Positions 51,608 to 61,316 are shown, counted from the stretch's first letter. The stretch: 64,000 bases of DNA from JAGVSV01 sp050952845 (GCA_050952845.1 JBMNLP010000001.1:1674001-1738000), one strand, 5' to 3'. Notes: generated by a model from the letters alone, not told the origin. Numbers and translations: made by a program.

Positions 51608-53080
51608 CTACTCCGCCATACCGCCGGCAAAGCCCTGGTATTCATCCAGAAACCATTCGGCGGTTTTGCTCATGTGCACGCCAACCTCCAGCCCTTTGAA
51701 CGCAAAAGTCGCCGTCATGCTGCCAAAGTAATCGTCCGCCACGTATACGCGCAGCACCAGTTTGTTGGCTTCAGGCACGCGCGCGGCAGCCATACAGCGA
51801 TAAGGCCTGCCTGCAGGCTTGCCGATGGTGTCCCCAAAGTAATGCGTTTCGGGAAAAACGCCGATATGGTATTGATCAAAACCGAAAACAATGCGCTTGA
51901 CACCATCAGCTTTTTCATATTCGAACACTCCATGGTCAGCTTCCTTTAACAGCTTAAAAGACCGAATGCCCATGGGATTGCAGTTTAAACGATAAGTGGT
52001 GCCCCAGCACCGTGGCGACAGCTGCGCGCCGCCGGGAGCCGGTGCCGGCTTGCAAGCCAGGGCGCCAAGCCGCGCCTGCAGGCGGCGGTTTGCTTCCCTA
52101 TCCACAGGCGGCACATCCTGCCCGATTTTATCGACCACCTCACGGTACAGCGCGCCGTATAACCCGGCGTAGTCGGATTTCATGCCCTGCAGGTCAGCTG
52201 TGGACACAAACAGCAGGTGATGCTGTGGGAGGCAAATCGCGAGCTGGCCGCCCATGCCGCAAAATGCATAGCCGCCGCCCTTCAGCAGCCATATCTGGTA
52301 GCCATAGCCGTTGCCGGAGATGAGGTCATACCCGCCGTCGGTACGGTTATCAATTTGAAACGACGTCGCCTCGCGAACATAATCCTCAGACAGCAGCCGT
52401 TTCCCGTTAAAAACGCCCCCGTTTAAGTATATCTGCCCCAACAGCGCCAGATCGCGCGGGGTACACATCACACCTGAGCCACCCCAGGAATAGCCTTCCG
52501 GCGCCTTGACACACCACGCGTCTTCAGAAAAGCCCAGCGCCGCAAGCCCTTTCGCCTTCATATAGTCTAAAAAAGGCTTACCCGTAACGCGCTCAACAAT
52601 GACATTCAGCACATAGGTGCCAGCTGTATCATAGTTGAATACTGTCCCCGGCGGGTGACCGGGCTGGGTATCGAAAAAAGTGCGCACCCAGTCGGTCCAG
52701 TTCTCCATGTAGCTGGCGCGGTTATGGGGCGTTGCCATGCGCAACAGGTCGCGGATGGTGGCATCCGCCAGCCAGGGATGAACATGCGGCGGCAGCAGGT
52801 CAGGAAAGTAGGCAACAACCTTGTCCTCCAAACTGATGCGCCCCTCGTCCTGCAGCATGCCGATGGCGGTGGCTACGAATGTTTTGCTGACGGAATACAT
52901 GCGGTGCTTATCCTCACGCCGAAAAGGCGCATAATATCCCTCCATCACCAGCTTGCCATGGCGCAGCAGCATCACACTGTGCACCATCAGCCCCTGGCGC
53001 TCAATGCTGTCCAGAAAACTTTCCAGCCACAGCGGGCTGATGCCTGCTTGTTCGGGGGCAACCGTTTCAAAATGAACCAT
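51608..53080 (-). CDS. serine hydrolase, class C beta-lactamase fold
   Basis: A 490-residue protein of the beta-lactamase/penicillin-binding-protein-like esterase family. Catalytic SVSK (in MYSVSKTFVATAIG, about residue 63) is clear; YDTAGTYVL near residue 145 stands where the YxN motif is expected. No signal peptide is apparent, so it may act in the cytosol as an esterase or amidase rather than as a beta-lactamase. The C-terminal 130 residues form an extra domain. The ATG follows AAGGAAGG. It lies 32 bases downstream of the DUF4838 gene on the same strand, suggesting a two-gene operon on carbohydrate or cell-wall material. Confidence 0.85.
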   Translation of the reverse strand: MVHFETVAPEQAGISPLWLESFLDSIERQGLMVHSVMLLRHGKLVMEGYYAPFRREDKHRMYSVSKTFVATAIGMLQDEGRISLEDKVVAYFPDLLPPHVHPWLADATIRDLLRMATPHNRASYMENWTDWVRTFFDTQPGHPPGTVFNYDTAGTYVLNVIVERVTGKPFLDYMKAKGLAALGFSEDAWCVKAPEGYSWGGSGVMCTPRDLALLGQIYLNGGVFNGKRLLSEDYVREATSFQIDNRTDGGYDLISGNGYGYQIWLLKGGGYAFCGMGGQLAICLPQHHLLFVSTADLQGMKSDYAGLYGALYREVVDKIGQDVPPVDREANRRLQARLGALACKPAPAPGGAQLSPRCWGTTYRLNCNPMGIRSFKLLKEADHGVFEYEKADGVKRIVFGFDQYHIGVFPETHYFGDTIGKPAGRPYRCMAAARVPEANKLVLRVYVADDYFGSMTATFAFKGLEVGVHMSKTAEWFLDEYQGFAGGMAE

Positions 53081-53112
53081 GTGTACCTTCCTTTCTTGTT
53101 TGCATTAATTTC

Positions 53113-54852
53113 TTACAGGATTTCCGGGCTTTCATCCGTCCAAAGCTTGAAATAGTCCCTGCTACGCCACTTGCCGTCCAGGAAGCTGCGCAAAGTGGAT
53201 TCCCTGGAGAACCATTCCTCCATGCGGGTCAGCCGGTGCGCCCGCCAGTCAGCAATAAACGCATTGATTGCCTCAATATCTACGCTCCCTTTCAGGCAGA
53301 TGTCGCGCCTGATGCGCACATACCTGGGCGACAGCATGGCCTTATCCACCCGCATCATGCGCACGGCATCGCCCGCCACCGCTTCCTTGGCTTTTTTCAG
53401 CTCGCACATCAGCGCGTCCAGCACTTCGTCGGAAAACAGGTCGCTGTCAGGATTATCGTTGAAGCCAACATGATGGTTGTGCTGCTCCGCCTGGTCGCAA
53501 AGAATGTCAATATAGCGGCGGATGTGCGAGCCCGCAGCGCCATAGTAATGATCGGTGAACTCCCTGATATGCCGGTCCACATCGGTATCGGCGTCCCAGA
53601 GCAGCTTGGCCAACACATAGGCGCGCAGCTCGTTCAGGTCGCTGCCGCCGCCTTTGGCGCCGTTGGCCTGTTCAAACACGCCTTTCACGCCATTGCTGAT
53701 AAAAGCGCGCATGTTGGGCTGCAGGCAGCGCCAGTTGGGGTGCGGCGACGGGTAGTGCGCAAAGGAGGTGGTATAATCCCAGATGTAGTTGCGGCTTGAC
53801 ACCTTGCCCCAGGCGCGCAGGTCGCTGATGAACGACGACGTTGTGCCATCCGGCCGTTTGACATGGCGGCTGTGGTCATCGCAGGTTTCAAAGGGATGTG
53901 AAAAGCAGCACTCGATGGAGCACAGCTGCACGCTGACGTTGGCGCGCGGCCTGGTCAGCCTGGGGGCAGGCCTGGTATAGTTGTAGGCGAGGGTGGAGAA
54001 CACAACGCCCGGAAATTCAGGCTCCAGGGCTTCCGCCACAGCGTTGACAAACCGCAGCATCGTACCAGCCGGCGAGCCCTTCGCCTCGTCGGACGCCAGG
54101 CAGTCCGGACACTGGCAGTTGTGACCATTCCAGTCGTTCTGGGACAGCGATATCATCGTCGCCTTCGGGTTGTTCAACAGCGCTTCCCGGACATGGCGTA
54201 TTGCCGCCGCCTGGGTGCCGGGGTTGGTCAGGCACAGCTGGCCCGTATGCCGCTGGGTTTGCCGCTTGCCTTCCCACAGCGCATAATATTCCGGATGTGC
54301 CTGGGCATAGAGGTCTTGCGGCACCATTTGGTCCACTGTATGGACAAACCAGGCATAAGATATATGGCCCCCCATGGATTCGGGTATGCTGTGGGACTGA
54401 CCGTTGAGCCGGCTCTTGACCGCAAACCGCGCGTGCTGCGTCAGATCGGCGTAGTTATGCTCGCGGTATTCCAAGACGGGCACCTGGGTAAGGTCCATGT
54501 CCGGTACCGCCAGGTATTCCCGCACAGGCACCAACTCGCAGTCGACAGCGAAAAAGCGGCAGCCCAGCCGCTCTAACAGTTCGTAAGCAGCATAGATGAT
54601 GCCGCGCTTGCCGCCATACAGCCGCACACCGGCACCATCGGAAGCAATCCGAAACCCATCGCTGCCCAGTTCAGGTTCGGGTGGCATCAGCAGAATACAG
54701 GGAACATCGCCCGCCATATCGCCAACATCAAACGCGCCGCCTGTCATCAACCCCAGATAATACCGCAGCTGGCCCGCGGCATACTTCGCCTGTGGTACGG
54801 CATCAGCGTGCAGCCGGATGCCTGCCTGGGGGACTTTGTTAAATAACAACAT
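53113..54852 (-). CDS. DUF4838-domain protein (alpha-glucuronidase-like glycosidase)
   Basis: A 579-residue protein. The N-terminal 110 residues resemble the accessory domain of alpha-glucuronidases (YAAYELLERLGCRFFAVD). The central TIM-barrel-like part, with ISLSQNDWNGHNCQCPDC (about 210-230) and TLAYNYTRPAP, matches DUF4838 proteins. Such proteins sit in polysaccharide loci, and their exact reaction is not established. The start at 54852 (MLLFNKVPQAG) has GGAG 8 bases upstream. There is no signal peptide. It is paired with the serine hydrolase downstream. Confidence 0.82.
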   Translation of the reverse strand: MLLFNKVPQAGIRLHADAVPQAKYAAGQLRYYLGLMTGGAFDVGDMAGDVPCILLMPPEPELGSDGFRIASDGAGVRLYGGKRGIIYAAYELLERLGCRFFAVDCELVPVREYLAVPDMDLTQVPVLEYREHNYADLTQHARFAVKSRLNGQSHSIPESMGGHISYAWFVHTVDQMVPQDLYAQAHPEYYALWEGKRQTQRHTGQLCLTNPGTQAAAIRHVREALLNNPKATMISLSQNDWNGHNCQCPDCLASDEAKGSPAGTMLRFVNAVAEALEPEFPGVVFSTLAYNYTRPAPRLTRPRANVSVQLCSIECCFSHPFETCDDHSRHVKRPDGTTSSFISDLRAWGKVSSRNYIWDYTTSFAHYPSPHPNWRCLQPNMRAFISNGVKGVFEQANGAKGGGSDLNELRAYVLAKLLWDADTDVDRHIREFTDHYYGAAGSHIRRYIDILCDQAEQHNHHVGFNDNPDSDLFSDEVLDALMCELKKAKEAVAGDAVRMMRVDKAMLSPRYVRIRRDICLKGSVDIEAINAFIADWRAHRLTRMEEWFSRESTLRSFLDGKWRSRDYFKLWTDESPEIL

Positions 54853-55028
54853 CGCTATCTCTCCTTTTCGTGTGTTATGCCCAGATTCCCGCCATGGGCA
54901 TGTGTTCAAGGCTTGCCCGGGGACAATCCATGTTGCCGTTCCATTCATTATACCATGTTGACGGCGATGCACAAATCCATATTTTCAAGGCAATCTATCA
55001 GCGATTCCTGACGCTGGCGCACCAGCCA

Positions 55029-55057
55029 TTGACATTACCCATATGTTCGGATAGACT
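55029..55057 (+). promoter_or_regulatory. promoter of the CNNM gene pair
   Basis: TTGACA (55029-55034), a 17-bp spacer and TAGACT (55052-55057), about 60 bases before the start codon. Confidence 0.65.
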
Positions 55058-55119
55058 ATCAATACAGCCTGACCACGCAAGGGCGCGCTTCGTTTTATTG
55101 AAGGAGGTTTCAATACCGC

Positions 55120-56415
55120 ATGGACGATGTTGGCTGGTGGTTATACGCACTGCTTGTTATGTTTATCGGTTTGGGCAGTTATTTTGCCGCCAGTGAGATT
55201 TCCCTCGCATCCGTCAATCAAGCCAGAATTCGTATCAGAGCCGATAAAGGCGACAAAAAAGCTCAGAAGACGCTCTATATATTAGAGCATTTTGACGATG
55301 CCCTCACCACGATTTTAATTGGCAACAACATCACGCACATTTTTGCCGCGTCCATTGCCACACTGTTAGCCACCAAGCTATGGGGCAGCGGGGCGGTTTT
55401 GTATACTACCATCGTCATGACGTTGGTGATTTTTTTAGTCAGCGAGATGCTGCCCAAGACACTGGCCAAAGCGTACTGCGAGCGCGTGTCGGTGGCCATA
55501 TCCCCCAGCCTCTACCGGCTGATGTTCCTGTTCCGGCCCCTATCGTTCGGGTTAACTGCCGTTGGCCAGTTCTTCACCCGGGTGTTGCTGGGCGAGCAGC
55601 AGCAAACCGTCACCGAGGAAGAGTTCTATGAGATTATCGAGTCCCTCAAGGATGAAGACGCCATGGAGGATGAAAAAGGCGCCTGGGTGCAAACGGCGCT
55701 CAACTTCGGCGATAAAACCGTGGAAGGCATCCTGACCGTCAGGACCGATATGGTAGCCATCGACATCGCAGACAGTCTGGACGACATATTCGAAACCGTT
55801 AAAAGCAGCAAGCATTCCCGTCTGCCCGTATACCACGACACCGTAGACAACATCATCGGCGTATTGCAGATCAGGAAATATTTGCGCGCCTGCTACCAAC
55901 AGCAGCAACGGATCGCCATCGATGACTTCATCGATCCCCCGTTTTTTGTTCACGAAGGCGCCTATATCGACGAGTTGCTGTCGGAGATGAGCCGTAAAAA
56001 GGTCAATTTAGCCATTGCTACCAACAACTTCGGCGGTGTTGTCGGTATCGTGACGGTGGAGGATATCCTGGAAGAGTTGGTTGGCGAAATATGGGATGAG
56101 GATGATGTCGCCGTTGAATATTACAAACCTGCCGGCGACATGGCCTTTGAAGTGGACGCCTCCATGTTAGTGGAGGATGTGTTCGAGCTGCTCGAATACG
56201 ATGATTATGACATGGACGACATCGCGCACATGAAGATGAGCGCCTGGGCATATGAGGAGCTGGGCAAGATCCCCAGCGAAGGCGATGCTTTCGATTACAA
56301 AGAACTGCACGTATCGGTGCGTACCATGGACAACCGGCGTATTCGCACGCTGCTGGTTGTCCGCAACATACCCGCTGCCGAAACCACAGAGTCGGAGGAG
56401 GCAGACACACCATGA
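55120..56415 (+). CDS. CNNM/HlyC/CorC-family membrane protein, first copy
   Basis: 431 residues. An N-terminal CNNM membrane domain (about 1-180; SYFAASEISLASVNQARIR, ILIGNNITHIFAAS) is followed by a CBS pair (about 200-330; VRTDMVAID, then GIVTVEDILEELVGEIWDE) and a C-terminal CorC/HlyC domain. Family members are implicated in Mg2+ or other metal transport. AAGGAGG lies 12 bases before the ATG. The stop overlaps the start of a paralogous gene by 4 bases, so the two are made together, perhaps as a heteromer. Confidence 0.9.
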   Translation: MDDVGWWLYALLVMFIGLGSYFAASEISLASVNQARIRIRADKGDKKAQKTLYILEHFDDALTTILIGNNITHIFAASIATLLATKLWGSGAVLYTTIVMTLVIFLVSEMLPKTLAKAYCERVSVAISPSLYRLMFLFRPLSFGLTAVGQFFTRVLLGEQQQTVTEEEFYEIIESLKDEDAMEDEKGAWVQTALNFGDKTVEGILTVRTDMVAIDIADSLDDIFETVKSSKHSRLPVYHDTVDNIIGVLQIRKYLRACYQQQQRIAIDDFIDPPFFVHEGAYIDELLSEMSRKKVNLAIATNNFGGVVGIVTVEDILEELVGEIWDEDDVAVEYYKPAGDMAFEVDASMLVEDVFELLEYDDYDMDDIAHMKMSAWAYEELGKIPSEGDAFDYKELHVSVRTMDNRRIRTLLVVRNIPAAETTESEEADTP

Positions 56416-57689
56416 TCTACGTCTTAGGCATCATCATCCTGCTGTTGTTTTCTGCTTTTTTTTCGGCATCCGAAATCGCCTATTCCTCCATCAACAAAGT
56501 CCGCCTTGAAAGCATGATCAAGTCCGGCAGCAAGCGCGCGGAAGTAGCCTATGACATATACAACAACTTTGACAAGGCACTGTCGGCTATCTTGATCGGC
56601 AACAACCTGGTGAACATCGCTGCCTCCTCGCTGGCAACCTACTTGGCCATTACCCTGATCGGCGAGCAGGCTACATCGCTGGCTGCGCTGCTGATGACCG
56701 TGCTGGTGCTGGTGTTTGGCGAGATATCGCCTAAGATATTCGCCTCGCGCAACTCGCTGAATTTTGCGCTGATGGCAGCCTACCCGCTGAAGCTGATCAT
56801 TCACGCATTTTCACCGCTGATCGCGCTGGTTAAGCCGATTATCAGCCTGGTGAAAAGCCGCTTCAAGGGCGAAACCGTCGACAAGGCAATCCATGCCGAA
56901 GCTGTGGAGGAAGAACTGGTCACCTTGCTGGACACCGTGGAAAGCGAAGGATTGATCGATGAAAACCGCAGGAATATCCTGTCATCCGCGCTGGACTTTA
57001 CCGAGCGGTCTGTCAGTGATGTGCTGACTGCCCGCGTAGACATGTATGCCATTGACCTGGATGACGACCGGGAGGACATCCTGAAAAAAATCCAGGTATC
57101 CCCATACTCCCGCATTCCATTTTATGAAGACAGCATCGACAACATCGTCGGCATCCTGTACCTGAACCACTTCTACCGCCGCATCCTGGATGACCCCGAT
57201 CTGGACATCCGCAGCTTGTTGATGCCGCCTGTATTCCTGTACAAAACCGCCAAGCTGCCCAATGCCCTGGAAGAGCTGCGCAAGTCGCAAACCCATCTGG
57301 GCATTGTAACCGACGATTATGGCGGCAGCATGGGCTTGATTACCATTGAAGACATCATGGAAACGCTGGTGGGCGAAATATGGGATGAAAACGACGAAGT
57401 CTATGAGGAAATCCTCCAGCAGGATGAGCATACCTACATTATTGACGGCGATGTCAGCATCCACGAGCTGATCAGCCTGCTGGACTGGGATGAAGATCAA
57501 TTTGAGTACGAGTCCGACACCGTGGGCGGCTGGTGCATCGAGATGATTGAAGGCTACCCGCAACCCGGCGACCATTTTGCCTACGAAAACATCCTGGTAA
57601 CCGTCCTGGCCATGGACAATCTCCGTGTGGACAGAATTCGCGTACAGATAGTCAAAGGCGAGGACGAACAGGAAGACAGCAACGCATAA
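56412..57689 (+). CDS. CNNM/HlyC/CorC-family membrane protein, second copy
   Basis: 425 residues with the same order as its upstream neighbour: CNNM domain (SAFFSASEIAYSSINKVRLE, ILIGNNLVNIAASS), CBS pair (ARVDMYAID, then GLITIEDIMETLVGEIWDE) and CorC domain. The two proteins are clearly paralogous but diverged, so the duplication is old. It is translationally coupled to the first copy (ATGA). A bidirectional terminator follows. Confidence 0.9.
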   Translation: MIYVLGIIILLLFSAFFSASEIAYSSINKVRLESMIKSGSKRAEVAYDIYNNFDKALSAILIGNNLVNIAASSLATYLAITLIGEQATSLAALLMTVLVLVFGEISPKIFASRNSLNFALMAAYPLKLIIHAFSPLIALVKPIISLVKSRFKGETVDKAIHAEAVEEELVTLLDTVESEGLIDENRRNILSSALDFTERSVSDVLTARVDMYAIDLDDDREDILKKIQVSPYSRIPFYEDSIDNIVGILYLNHFYRRILDDPDLDIRSLLMPPVFLYKTAKLPNALEELRKSQTHLGIVTDDYGGSMGLITIEDIMETLVGEIWDENDEVYEEILQQDEHTYIIDGDVSIHELISLLDWDEDQFEYESDTVGGWCIEMIEGYPQPGDHFAYENILVTVLAMDNLRVDRIRVQIVKGEDEQEDSNA

Positions 57690-57715
57690 AAGCCAAGGAA
57701 AAACTGCTGGCAAAG

Positions 57716-57744
57716 AAAAACCCCCTGATTTTTCAAGGGGTTTT
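57716..57744. terminator. bidirectional terminator between the CNNM pair and tRNA-Val
   Basis: AAAAACCCC and GGGGTTTT arms (57716-57724 and 57737-57744) with a TGATTTTTCA loop. T-runs on both strands serve the CNNM operon (+) and the tRNA gene (-). Confidence 0.8.
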
Positions 57745-57747
57745 GCC

Positions 57748-57824
57748 TGGTGGGATTAACTGGGCTCGAACCAGTGACCCCCACGATGTCAACGTGGTAC
57801 TCTAGCCAACTGAGCTATAATCCC
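57748..57824 (-). tRNA. tRNA-Val (anticodon GAC)
   Basis: A 77-nt cloverleaf on the minus strand with GGGATTA/TAATCCC acceptor stem, anticodon stem CCACG/CGTGG around loop TTGACAT (anticodon GAC), T arm ACTGG-TTCGAGC-CCAGT, and an encoded CCA end. It reads GUC/GUU codons and fits the GUC specifier proposed in the valS T-box. Confidence 0.95.
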
Positions 57825-57877
57825 AAGCTGCGATTCATCATACCATGCCGCCCACACAAAATCAAGCGCTTTTTTGC

Positions 57878-57906
57878 TTGCATTTATATTCCTGTTGCTG
57901 TATAAT
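57878..57906 (+). promoter_or_regulatory. promoter of argG-argH
   Basis: TTGCAT (57878-57883), a 17-bp spacer and TATAAT (57901-57906), 30 bases before the argG start. No clear ArgR box is visible. Confidence 0.75.
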
Positions 57907-57935
57907 TCATCATCACCACTTAGGAGGTAGTTGCC

Positions 57936-59183
57936 ATGAGCAAAAAGCGGATTTTACTGGCATACAGCGGCGGGCTGGATACATCGGTCATCATTCCGTG
58001 GCTGAAAGAAAACTATGATTGTGATGTGGTCTGTATGGCGGCGGATGTCGGGCAAGGCGAGGAATTAGAACCGCTGCACGAGAAGGCTTTAAAAACTGGC
58101 GCCGAGAAATTATACATCATGGACCTGAAAGAGGAATTTGTCACTGATTTTATATGGCCCACGCTCAAGTGCGGTGCGGTCTATGAGGACAAGTACCTGC
58201 TGGGTACATCGTTCGCGCGGCCCATTATCGCCAAGTATCTGGTGGAAGTTGCCCACAAAGAAAACTGCACAGCCATCTGCCACGGATGCACCGGCAAGGG
58301 CAACGACCAGGTGCGGTTTGAAGTGGCAATCAAAGCCTTTGACCCACATATGGAAATCATCGCCCCCTGGCGCGTTTGGAATTTGAAAAGCCGTGAAGAC
58401 GAAATTGCGTACGCCGAGGCGCGCGGTATCCCCATCAATATCAGCAAGAAAAAACCATACAGCATGGACCGAAACCTATGGCATCTGTCGCACGAGGGTT
58501 CCGACCTGGAGTTTCCGGAAAATGCTCCGCCTGACGATCTGCTGCAGATCAGCGTCAGCCCCGAGAATGCCCCCGATACACCGGAATATGTCACCATCGA
58601 TTTTGTCAAAGGCATCCCCACCGCCATCAACAGCCAGGTGCTCGGCCCCGTTGCTCTGCTGGAAACCATCAACAAAATCGGTGCCCGCAATGGCATTGGC
58701 ACCATCGACATGGTGGAAAACAGATTGGTGGGCATGAAAAGCCGCGGCGTTTACGAGACGCCGGGCGGCACCATCCTGTATGCTGCCCACCGCAACCTGG
58801 AAGAAATCACGATGGATAAGGACACCAAGCACTTTAAACAGCACGTCGCCATCAAATTTGCCGAATTGGTGTACAATGGCCTGTGGTTCACGCCGCTGCG
58901 CGAAGCATTGAGCGCCTTTGTGGACAGCACGCAGCAAACCGTCACCGGCACCGTCAAATTGAAGCTGTACAAAGGCAACATCATCGACGCAGGCATCAGC
59001 AGCCCATATTCGCTGTATATGGAGAGCATCTCCACCTTTGGCGACAGCAAGGACTTGTATTCCCATATGGACAGCCAGGGGTTTATTAATTTGTTCGGGC
59101 TGCCATCCAAGGTAGGAGCGTTGATGCGCGAATCGCTTCAGAAAAAAGACCTCGCGCTGGACAGCGACAGCGTGGGGGACTGA
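57936..59183 (+). CDS. argG: argininosuccinate synthase
   Basis: Condenses citrulline and aspartate with ATP in arginine synthesis. It is 415 residues, normal length. The PP-loop AYSGGLDTSVI (about 9-19) is at the N-terminus. CTGKGNDQVRFE and SKKKPYSMDRNLWHLSHEG are diagnostic. TAGGAGG lies 7 bases before the ATG. The next gene, argH, starts 1 base after its stop. Confidence 0.97.
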   Translation: MSKKRILLAYSGGLDTSVIIPWLKENYDCDVVCMAADVGQGEELEPLHEKALKTGAEKLYIMDLKEEFVTDFIWPTLKCGAVYEDKYLLGTSFARPIIAKYLVEVAHKENCTAICHGCTGKGNDQVRFEVAIKAFDPHMEIIAPWRVWNLKSREDEIAYAEARGIPINISKKKPYSMDRNLWHLSHEGSDLEFPENAPPDDLLQISVSPENAPDTPEYVTIDFVKGIPTAINSQVLGPVALLETINKIGARNGIGTIDMVENRLVGMKSRGVYETPGGTILYAAHRNLEEITMDKDTKHFKQHVAIKFAELVYNGLWFTPLREALSAFVDSTQQTVTGTVKLKLYKGNIIDAGISSPYSLYMESISTFGDSKDLYSHMDSQGFINLFGLPSKVGALMRESLQKKDLALDSDSVGD

Positions 59184-59184
59184 C

Positions 59185-60571
59185 ATGAAGCTATGGGATG
59201 GCCGATTTGAAAAGGATACCGATCCGTCGGCCGATGTGTTTCAAGCGTCCATTGGGTTCGACCGGCGCCTTTATCGGGAAGACATCCAAGGCAGCCTTGC
59301 CCATGCCGCCATGCTGGTCAAACAGGGCATCCTGTCCCCTACGGATGGCGAAGCCATCGCCACCGGCTTGACCGATATCCTGGCGGACTTTGAAAGCGGC
59401 AACATCACCATTCCCCCAGGCTGTGAGGACATTCACATGCTGGTCGAACAGGAATTGACGCGCCGCATTGGCGACGCCGGCAAGCGCCTGCACACAGCGC
59501 GCAGCCGCAACGATCAGGTAGCGCTGGACATGCGCCTGTACACAATGCGCGCCTGCGAGGAAACGCAGGCAGCAATTCATGATTTGTGTGTCACCCTGCT
59601 GGACTTAGCCGAAAAGCATACCAGCGACATCATGCCGGGTTATACGCACATGCAGCGCGCACAACCCATTACCTTGGGGCATTGGTTGATGGCTTACTTC
59701 GAAATGTTCCTGCGGGATATCGGCAGAGTGCAAGCCGCCAAAGCCGCTGCAGACAGCATGCCGCTGGGCTCGGGTGCGCTGGCGGGCACAGTATTTGCCA
59801 TCGACCGGAGCAGCGGTGATGGAAACACTGGGGTTCTCAAACCTGTCGCGCAACAGCCTGGATGCTGTAAGCGACCGGGACTTTGTGCTGGACTACCTGT
59901 ATGCGGCAGCAGCCGGCATGTCGCACCTGTCGCGCCTATGCGGTGAGCTGGTCATGTGGAATACGGCTGAGTTTGCCTTTGTCACCATGGATGACGCCTA
60001 TGCCACCGGTTCGAGCATGATGCCGCAAAAGAAAAACCCCGACCTGGCCGAGCTGGTGCGCGGCAAAACCGGGCGCGCCTACGGCAGCCTGATAACATTG
60101 CTGACAGTCATGAAAGGTCTGCCGCTGGCATACAACAAGGACATGCAGGAGGACAAGGAAGCCTTCTTCGACGCACAGGACACCTATATCGGATGCCTGA
60201 CGATGACAGAAGCCATGCTGCGTACGCTGACCTTTCACACCGATGTAATGCATAACGGCGCGCTGGACGGCTTCACCAACGCAACCGACTGCGCTGATTA
60301 CCTGGTGCGAAAAGGCGTGCCCTTCCGCAGCGCGCATGAAATAACGGGCAAAATCGTCGCCTACTGCATGGGCAAGGGATGTGCTATTGGCAGCCTAAGC
60401 CAGGAGGAATTTGCCCAGTTTTCAGCGGCTTTTTCCGCAGACATATACGAAGCCATTTCGCTGGATACCTGTGTCAAAGCCCGCCAATCCACAGGCGGCA
60501 CAGCGCCGGACAATGTGCTGGCAGAAGTGCAGCTGGGGCGTGAACGGCTGGCTGCAGCCATCGGCGCTTAA
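59185..60571 (+). pseudogene. argH: argininosuccinate lyase, split by a frameshift
   Basis: The final step of arginine synthesis, but the gene as read cannot make one protein. Frame 1 runs from 59185 through KLWDGRFEKDTDPSADVF, TARSRNDQV, MPGYTHMQRAQPITLGHW and LGSGALAGTVFAIDR. The homology then jumps to another frame at about 59805 (AAVMETLGFSNLSRNSLDAV, GSSMMPQKKNPDLAELVRG) and continues to 60571. A net loss of 2 bases (or gain of 1) after the IDR codon explains it. Corrected, the protein would be about 462 residues, the usual size, with every motif present including the catalytic Ser loop SSMMPQKKN. It could be a real recent mutation or a sequencing error; strong conservation on both sides favours a very recent event or an error. 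Confidence 0.9.
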
Positions 60572-60580
60572 CTGACAGCC

Positions 60581-61285
60581 ATGGACAATGCAAACAGTAC
60601 AGTGCCTTTAAGAATCATCGCGCACATCCACACGCCGTTTGAGGATAAGTTCGGTCTCCCACGGCAGAGCTGCCTGATCCCTCAGGTCAAGTCGGAGATT
60701 GTCTTTGAAAAAGCGTTCCGCGATACAGCCGCTGTGCGGGGGCTGGACAGGTATTCGCATATCTGGCTGCTGTGGTATTTTTCCCGGAACGAGGGTCGTT
60801 CCTGGTCGCCTATGGTACGACCGCCCAGGCTGGGCGGCAACCGAAAGGTTGGTGTCTTCGCATCGCGTTCACCTTTCCGCCCCAGCCCAATCGGGTTGTC
60901 TGCGGTCAGGCTGAACGGCGTGGAGCATACAGCGGACAGGGGCGCCGTGCTCCACGTATCAGGCGCCGACCTGATGGATGGCACCCCCATTTTGGACATC
61001 AAACCCTACCTGCCCTTTGCTGATGCCATTCCTGACGCGCAGGGCAGCCTGCGGGATGACGACGATGAAACGCTACTGACCGTTGTCTTCCCTGATATCC
61101 TGGAAAATCTGGTGCCGCCGGTACATCGCGCTGCACTAAAACAAGCATTGGGTGGCGACCCACGGCCTTCCTATCATGACGATCCGGAGCGGGTATACGG
61201 TTTTCCTTTCGCCGGCCTGGAGGTGCGCTTCCAGGTGAAACACGGTGTGCTGACCGTGGTTGAAGTGACTGATCAGCCTGTTTGA
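60581..61285 (+). CDS. trmO: tRNA (N6-threonylcarbamoyladenosine37-N6)-methyltransferase
   Basis: A 234-residue TsaA/TrmO protein that methylates t6A37 in threonine tRNAs. IIAHIHTPFEDKFGLPRQ, DRYSHIWLLWYF and FASRSPFRPSPIGLSAVRL are family signatures, and DIKPYLPFADAIPDA follows. It starts 9 bases after the argH stop, so it is probably co-transcribed with argGH. Its end is followed by a short hairpin and a palindromic repeat element. Confidence 0.93.
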   Translation: MDNANSTVPLRIIAHIHTPFEDKFGLPRQSCLIPQVKSEIVFEKAFRDTAAVRGLDRYSHIWLLWYFSRNEGRSWSPMVRPPRLGGNRKVGVFASRSPFRPSPIGLSAVRLNGVEHTADRGAVLHVSGADLMDGTPILDIKPYLPFADAIPDAQGSLRDDDDETLLTVVFPDILENLVPPVHRAALKQALGGDPRPSYHDDPERVYGFPFAGLEVRFQVKHGVLTVVEVTDQPV

Positions 61286-61316
61286 TGTCGCGTGTACATT
61301 GACACGCACTACATTC

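Noticed and set aside
51608..53080. An antibiotic-resistance beta-lactamase
   Set aside because: It has the SxxK of the fold but no signal peptide, and an extra C-terminal domain; a cytosolic esterase-type hydrolase is more likely.
59774..60571. The second argH half as an independent gene
   Set aside because: Its first 16 codons have no similarity to the family and there is no ribosome site; homology starts mid-protein, exactly where the first half stops. One frameshifted gene explains both.
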